From contig NZ_MAYU01000025.1 of the NCBI RefSeq assembly GCF_001685025.1, positions 124,001-188,000 of the forward strand: a DNA stretch of 64,000 bases, given 5' to 3'. Position 1 is the first letter of the stretch. Each line of letters begins with the position of its first letter. This document shows, one piece after another, positions 60,109-64,000 of this stretch. Made by a program: the position numbers and the translations under genes. The notes under the pieces were generated by a model, which was given only the letters and a program-made list of their open reading frames with translations, was not told the origin of the DNA and made no database searches. Origin of the DNA: Bacillus sp. FJAT-27225. Its GTDB lineage: Bacteria > Bacillota > Bacilli > Bacillales > Cytobacillaceae.

Positions 60109-60140
60109 AGGAGTCCCCTTATTTAGGGGGCTCCTTTTTT
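60109..60140 (+). terminator. Terminator after ppc
   Basis: AGGAGTCCCC and GGGGGCTCCT with six T after the stem. Confidence 0.9.
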
Positions 60141-60204
60141 GGTGAGGTTATGCTTTATGTAGGGGGTTCCAAATGTATATGGCCAATTAGGGGCATACAC
60201 GGAT

Positions 60205-60435
60205 TATGTGAAACCTCGGTATCTTGAGCAAAACCTTGGATTAAAGTTAGTAAGCCAAGACGGAAATGTGAAACGTCCTTGAGCAACGGTTTCAGGGATA
60301 AATCAACGTGGTGAAAAAGTCCTTGAGCAGGGGATTCAAGGATAGAACGATGTGACAGAAATGAGAAAATGTCCTAGAGCAGGGGGGACAAGGACAAATC
60401 GAGTGATAGACATGTGAAAACGGGTAGTGTGATTA
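60205..60435. repeat. Irregular repeat with GTCCTTGAGCA core
   Basis: The core (G/A)TC(C)T(T/A)GAGCA occurs near 60220, 60275, 60319 and 60371, with spacings of about 55, 44 and 52. GTGAAA stretches precede most cores and GGA(T/C)AAAT or GGATAGAA follow. It is related in style, not in sequence, to the regular 52-bp arrays. Confidence 0.65.
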
Positions 60436-60500
60436 ATTTTGTGTAACTGATTAAGTTAATCAAGTAGTTGGCACTATATTTTGATTTTTGCCTGGTGCTA

Positions 60501-60656
60501 TTGGCATCGTTTTAGGCCTTTCAAACGGTCAAAATGTCCCCAATAGCTTGTATTGGCACCGTTTCAGGCCTTGGAAACAGTTAAAATGTCCCCAATAGCT
60601 TGTATTGGCACCGTTTCAGGCCGTGCAAACAGTCAAAATGTCCCCAATAGCGTTGG
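60501..60656. repeat. 52-bp tandem repeat, family with TTGGCACCGTTTCAGGCC core, three units
   Basis: TTGGCA falls at 60501, 60553 and 60605, exactly 52 bases apart. Each unit ends AATGTCCCCAATAGCTTGTA or a close variant, giving CCAATA-N5-TATTGG at the two joints. That joint is shared with the array at 32654-32913. It is in a convergent gap with no reading frame. Confidence 0.93.
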
Positions 60657-60923
60657 GAACACGATAGAGTATTAAGATAAATTTTGGCGAAGGTTTCGAG
60701 GACAATACCTCGTGAAGGGAATGTGAAATTGTCATTGAATAGGAGTTTTAGAACAAAGGAAAACGTACGAAACCATTATAGCTTTTTACGGAATCCAGGC
60801 ACATAAAGAAGAGGAGCTTAGCAAAGGTATCGCTAGCTTCTCTCCGTCCATCTAATGATAACCCCAACATACCCCAAAAAAAGAAGCCCGGCAGCTGCCG
60901 GACCTCAATCATACATCCAGCCT
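60657..60923. other. Rest of the convergent gap after the 52-bp repeats
   Basis: Non-coding. It contains a terminator for the VOC gene: on the minus strand GTCCGGCAGCTGCCGGGC is followed by TTCTTTTTTT (about 60874-60903). Nothing else recognised. Confidence 0.6.
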
Positions 60924-61331
60924 CTATTGCTGAAAATTCAATTCCCATGTAATCCCGAATTCATCGCGGACTTTTCCGTATGTTGCACCCCAGAAGGTGT
61001 TTTGCAATTCCATGTAGACTATGCCATTTTCGGATAGTTTTTCATAGGCAGCCCTGATTGCATCCTCACTTTCAAACTCAAGTACAAGTGATACGTTGCT
61101 GCCGACAGTGACTTCTCGGCCACCGGCTGTGTCTGAAACCATGATAACCAGATCGCCTTTCCGGAGGCGGCCGTGGATCAAGAGGTCATCGGCGCCTGGC
61201 GGGGTCGGGTAGTCTGCTTCCCCATATGTTTGCAGGCCTTCAAGTTCTCCGCCAAAAATATCCTTGTATTTTTCCAGGGCTGAGCGGGCATTTCCGTTAA
61301 AGCTGAGATAGGGCGTAATTTGCTGCTTCAT
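60924..61331 (-). CDS. VOC family protein (PhnB-like)
   Basis: 135 residues from the ATG at 61331, which has AAGGAGTGG upstream. The PhnB-type module begins ITPYLSFNGNARSALEKYKD-IFGG and ends WGATYGKVRDEFGITWELNF, the usual last strand of this group. It has no clear metal triad. Members are often annotated as glyoxalase or 3-demethylubiquinone-9 methyltransferase-like domains. Function unknown. Confidence 0.88.
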   Translation of the reverse strand: MKQQITPYLSFNGNARSALEKYKDIFGGELEGLQTYGEADYPTPPGADDLLIHGRLRKGDLVIMVSDTAGGREVTVGSNVSLVLEFESEDAIRAAYEKLSENGIVYMELQNTFWGATYGKVRDEFGITWELNFQQ

Positions 61332-61394
61332 GATATCCACTCCTTTAATAGTAGTATTCTCCCTTTCTGGTGGAAATCCTTCAACTTGAATTTT

Positions 61395-61424
61395 TTGACG
61401 TCATGATAAGCAAACACCTATAAT
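61395..61424 (+). promoter_or_regulatory. SigA promoter upstream of kynB
   Basis: TTGACG (61395-61400) and TATAAT (61419-61424), 18-base spacer. It would give a leader of about 270 bases before kynB. It also lies close to the divergent VOC start. Confidence 0.6.
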
Positions 61425-61701
61425 TCTAATGAATGACATAATTTTCTGAAAGGTTTATTCCGAAGAGTTCTACATAAGACTGTGCTGTTTACCTGGACCG
61501 GCAAGAGCGCTAGGCCAGATGAGGATTAATTTTACATGCTGTTAGAATCTGCAAGTCGATGAAGTTGGAAGTCGTTATCCTGTCTTCAATTCCCCAAATG
61601 GAATCGGCTAGGGAATGAAGATAAATGAGGTATGGTAAACAGTCGAAATTCCTAAAGCAATTATGGCAGGAGAAATTCGAAAACAAGTGAGGAGTCGTTA
61701 C

Positions 61702-62337
61702 ATGAGAAAGTGGATTGATATTTCACAGCCATTGGATGGAACAATTGGCCATTGGCCTGGTGATACTCCGTTTAAGTATGAGACTGCTTTTACGAAACAA
61801 CAAACAGGTTCAGTAAACATTGGCCGCATCACGACGAGTTTGCACACCGGCACCCACGTTGACGCGCCTTTTCATTTTGATAATGAGGGAGCAAAGATCA
61901 TTGACCTTGACATCGAGGTCTTTATTGGGCCTGCTCGAGTGATAGATGTGTGTTCTTTTTCAAAAATTGACCAAAAAGTTTTAGAGACATTCGATCTGGA
62001 TGGAGTAGAACGGCTCCTAATGAAAACATCCATCCCCAATAACCCACAACTTTTTCCGGAAACAATCCCGGAACTTGACGCAAGCATTGCTGCTTACCTT
62101 GGTGAAATGGGCGTACTCCTCCTGGGGGTCGATATCCCGTCAGTCGATCCGCTCGACAGCAAGAGCATGGAAACGCACCATGCCCTGCACCGGAATGGCA
62201 TTCATATTTTGGAAAACATTATGCTTGATAGCGTCGAAGAAGGGGACTATGAGTTGATTGCGCTGCCGCTTCCATTAAAAGATGCGGACGGAAGCCCTGT
62301 TCGTGCATGTATTAGAAAATTGGAAGGGGTGACGTGA
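61702..62337 (+). CDS. kynB: Kynurenine formamidase
   Basis: 211 residues, bacterial cyclase-type KynB, a zinc enzyme that hydrolyses N-formylkynurenine to kynurenine. The metal motif SLHTGTHVDAPFHF (HxGTHxDxPxHF) is intact. The start region is WIDISQPLDGTIGHWPGD and GVDIPSVDPLDSKSMETHHA completes the substrate site. The ATG at 61702 has GTGAGGAG upstream. The stop TGA is followed at once by the ATG of kynA, so the pair is one operon for tryptophan breakdown. Confidence 0.95.
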   Translation: MRKWIDISQPLDGTIGHWPGDTPFKYETAFTKQQTGSVNIGRITTSLHTGTHVDAPFHFDNEGAKIIDLDIEVFIGPARVIDVCSFSKIDQKVLETFDLDGVERLLMKTSIPNNPQLFPETIPELDASIAAYLGEMGVLLLGVDIPSVDPLDSKSMETHHALHRNGIHILENIMLDSVEEGDYELIALPLPLKDADGSPVRACIRKLEGVT

Positions 62338-63171
62338 ATGAGCAGCGAAGAAATAACTGAAACAACAATCCATACTGATTTTAAAGATACTATGACCTAT
62401 GGCGAGTACCTGCAGCTTGATAAAATCCTTTCTGCCCAAAACCGCCTGACCGGCCATCATGATGAAATGTTGTTTATCATTATCCATCAGGTAACCGAGC
62501 TGTGGATGAAGCTGATCCTTCATGAAGTTGAAGCGGCAATTGTTTCTATTAAAAAAAGTGACCTCGCTTCCGCTCAAAAGAAGCTGGCTCGTGTTTCCAA
62601 GACACAATCACAAATCATTCAGGCTTGGGATGTGCTTTCTACACTAACTCCTTCCGAATATATGGAGTTCCGTGATTCACTTGGCCAAGCATCTGGTTTC
62701 CAATCATTTCAGTACCGGATGCTAGAATTCGCGCTTGGTTACAAAACCCCTCATATCCTGAAAATCTATCAAAAGGACCCGGCATTGTTGGCGGAGCTTC
62801 AGAATGCGTACGAGGCTCCAGGGCTTTATGACGTTGCAATTGAGGCACTTCACAGAGCCGGGATTCCTGTAAATGAAGATGTGTTGAATCGCGATTTCAC
62901 AAAGGCCTACAAGGAAAACGAGTCAGTAAAGGCTGCCTGGATGACGGTTTATAAAAACCCGAAAGTCTATTGGGAGCTGTATGAGCTGGCCGAAAAGCTG
63001 GTCGATATTGAAGACTGGCTTCAGCAATGGCGGTTCCGCCATATGAAAACCGTTGAGAGGATTATAGGCTTCAAGAAGGGGACTGGAGGCTCATCTGGTG
63101 TAGGATATTTGAAAAAAGTCCTCGACCAGCGCTTCTTCCCTGAGTTATGGGCTATCAGAACGGAGCTTTAG
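62338..63171 (+). CDS. kynA: Tryptophan 2,3-dioxygenase
   Basis: 277 residues, a haem enzyme that opens the indole ring of tryptophan to N-formylkynurenine. Marks are [36 protein letters not shown], and [20 protein letters not shown] with the haem His and the GTGGS loop. GGGGTGACG gives the ribosome site inside the end of kynB. The next pathway gene, kynureninase (kynU), is not in the following 830 bases; in Bacillus cereus the three are clustered. Confidence 0.96.
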   Translation: MSSEEITETTIHTDFKDTMTYGEYLQLDKILSAQNRLTGHHDEMLFIIIHQVTELWMKLILHEVEAAIVSIKKSDLASAQKKLARVSKTQSQIIQAWDVLSTLTPSEYMEFRDSLGQASGFQSFQYRMLEFALGYKTPHILKIYQKDPALLAELQNAYEAPGLYDVAIEALHRAGIPVNEDVLNRDFTKAYKENESVKAAWMTVYKNPKVYWELYELAEKLVDIEDWLQQWRFRHMKTVERIIGFKKGTGGSSGVGYLKKVLDQRFFPELWAIRTEL

Positions 63172-63253
63172 ATAGCGTTTTTTTTAAAAGAAGCTTTGAA
63201 TCGTGTTCCGGTTTAAGAGTTGAACAGAATAGTCCTAGGAGAAGATAATTATT

Positions 63254-63820
63254 GTGATAAAAGATGAAGAGGATATTGTTGCCCTTATCAGTAACGATTC
63301 TTTAATGATGGATTGTTTAAGAGCGGCGAACACATTAGATTTACCAGATTGGTGGATTTGTGCAGGATTTGTTCGTTCGAAAATCTGGGACACTTTGCAC
63401 GGATATAAACAAAGGACACGTATACCCGATGTCGATGTAATCTACTTCGACGAAAAGGATAGAAACGAAGAAACAGAGAAATTATTAGAAGAAGAATTGG
63501 CCGTGTTACTTCCGGATATCCCATGGTCTGTAAAGAATCAGGCGAGAATGCATAGTGTTAATAAAATTCCGCCATATTTATCATCGACAGATGCAATTTC
63601 AAAATTTCCTGAAACGGCTACCGCTCTTGGTGTAAAACTCGATTGTGATCATCAGGTTATTCTTGCAGCTCCATGCGGAATTGAGGATGTGATCAAAATG
63701 GTCGTAAAACCGACTCGCTTTTTTGCTGAAACGCCTCAACGTACAGCATTATATAAGGATAGAATCCATAAAAAGAAATGGAAATCCACTTGGCCGAATG
63801 TAACGGTTATTCATATATAA
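63254..63820 (+). CDS. Nucleotidyltransferase-like protein (DUF925/NTP_transf_6 type)
   Basis: 188 residues. The core is WWICAGFVRSKIWDTLHG, then IPDVDVIYFDEKD, where the two Asp fit the metal site of a minimal nucleotidyltransferase. The later CGIEDVIKMVVKPTRFF and the ending KKKWKSTWPNVTVIH fit the family. GTG start with AGGAGA ten bases upstream. Related Bacillus proteins are uncharacterised. Not part of the kyn operon by spacing (82 bases) and function. Confidence 0.82.
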   Translation: MIKDEEDIVALISNDSLMMDCLRAANTLDLPDWWICAGFVRSKIWDTLHGYKQRTRIPDVDVIYFDEKDRNEETEKLLEEELAVLLPDIPWSVKNQARMHSVNKIPPYLSSTDAISKFPETATALGVKLDCDHQVILAAPCGIEDVIKMVVKPTRFFAETPQRTALYKDRIHKKKWKSTWPNVTVIHI

Positions 63821-63903
63821 TTCCATTACAATAGCAAAGTTGGGGTTCATTTAACTTAAAGACAAAGCGGCTAATAGCAGTAGTAGCAGAAGGCGGGGCT
63901 GAT

Positions 63904-64000
63904 ATGAAGCGGTTCACTAAATTGATGATCGTGCTGTGTGTCATTTTCACATTAGCGGGATGTATTGGAGAAGATTACGATGTAGGGGTGCCAACAGCTC
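63904..64000 (+). CDS. Putative lipoprotein, cut by the window edge
   Basis: The first 32 codons are visible: MKRFTKLMIVLCVIFTLAGC then IGEDYDVGVPTA. A type II signal peptide with lipobox TLAGC (Cys 20). AAGGCGGGG precedes the ATG. The mature start CIGEDYDVGVPTA occurs in Bacillus lipoproteins of unknown role. Confidence 0.75.
   Translation, partial: MKRFTKLMIVLCVIFTLAGCIGEDYDVGVPTA

Noticed and set aside
61500-61535. A run of NAG triplets (GAG, TAG, CAG, GAG) spaced by 2-3 bases in the kyn leader, as in TRAP binding sites
   Set aside because: Only four triplets are in phase, while TRAP sites usually have eleven; the match is likely chance.

Overview
The window looks like chromosome of a mid-GC, spore-forming member of the Bacillaceae, most like Mesobacillus, Cytobacillus or Neobacillus. 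The reasons are strong AGGAGG-type ribosome sites with many TTG and GTG starts, Bacillus-type families (LemA/TPM, DUF3243, CsbD, a YxlEFG-like trio, a YpzG-like peptide, a LysM-NlpC/P60 autolysin, Rex and WalR sites) and Bacillus-style T-box and c-di-GMP riboswitches. The genus is an inference from family content. No rRNA, tRNA, prophage, insertion sequence or CRISPR array was seen.

Layout. 1-4.4 kb: a lipoprotein, a type II pantothenate kinase broken by an in-frame TAG, the selenocysteine elongation factor SelB without other sel genes, and an AI-2E family exporter. 4.6-5.35 kb: a nested repeat with a 217-bp unit built on a 21-bp period. 5.4-12.9 kb: a NERD protein, TPM/LemA, DedA, an SGNH hydrolase plus ABC exporter operon, and an azoreductase. 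13.0-15.6 kb: two overlapping genes that read as a Csm6/Csm6'-like HEPN ribonuclease pair with no type III CRISPR genes around them. 15.7-18.8 kb: an ECF sigma/anti-sigma pair with HD and VOC genes, bracketed by two direct copies of a 60-bp repeat. 18.9-27 kb: an MFS transporter, ndh under two Rex operators, small secreted or membrane proteins, a second SGNH hydrolase, a cell-wall peptidase and an esterase-like lipoprotein. 27.1-27.6 kb: a c-di-GMP-I riboswitch leading into a lone receiver whose phospho-Asp is Glu. 28-37 kb: CsbD, a DAACS symporter, an M42 peptidase, CorA, T-box-controlled archaeal-type proS, small proteins, a HAD phosphatase and a radical SAM protein with a His/Gly-rich N-terminus. 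37.5-44.4 kb: an autolysin with a WalR box, an RsbR-like STAS protein lacking its phospho-threonines, and a membrane/PstS-like fusion. 44.4-57 kb: a decayed GNAT gene, nitrilase, YxlEFG-like operon, M20 amidohydrolase, aldo/keto reductase, intracellular alpha-amylase, SMP-30 protein and class A PBP. 57-64 kb: ppc, repeats, a VOC protein, kynB-kynA, a nucleotidyltransferase-like protein and a lipoprotein cut by the window edge.

Common threads. Cell-envelope functions recur (LytE-like autolysin, PBP, DedA, M15 peptidase, ABC-2 exporters). So does redox and anaerobic control (Rex-ndh, azoreductase, SelB). Two signalling proteins have acidic residues where they should be phosphorylated. The strongest leads are the stand-alone Csm6-like pair, the coaW amber stop beside selB, and a group of unrelated-looking intergenic repeats that share an exact 52-bp period.
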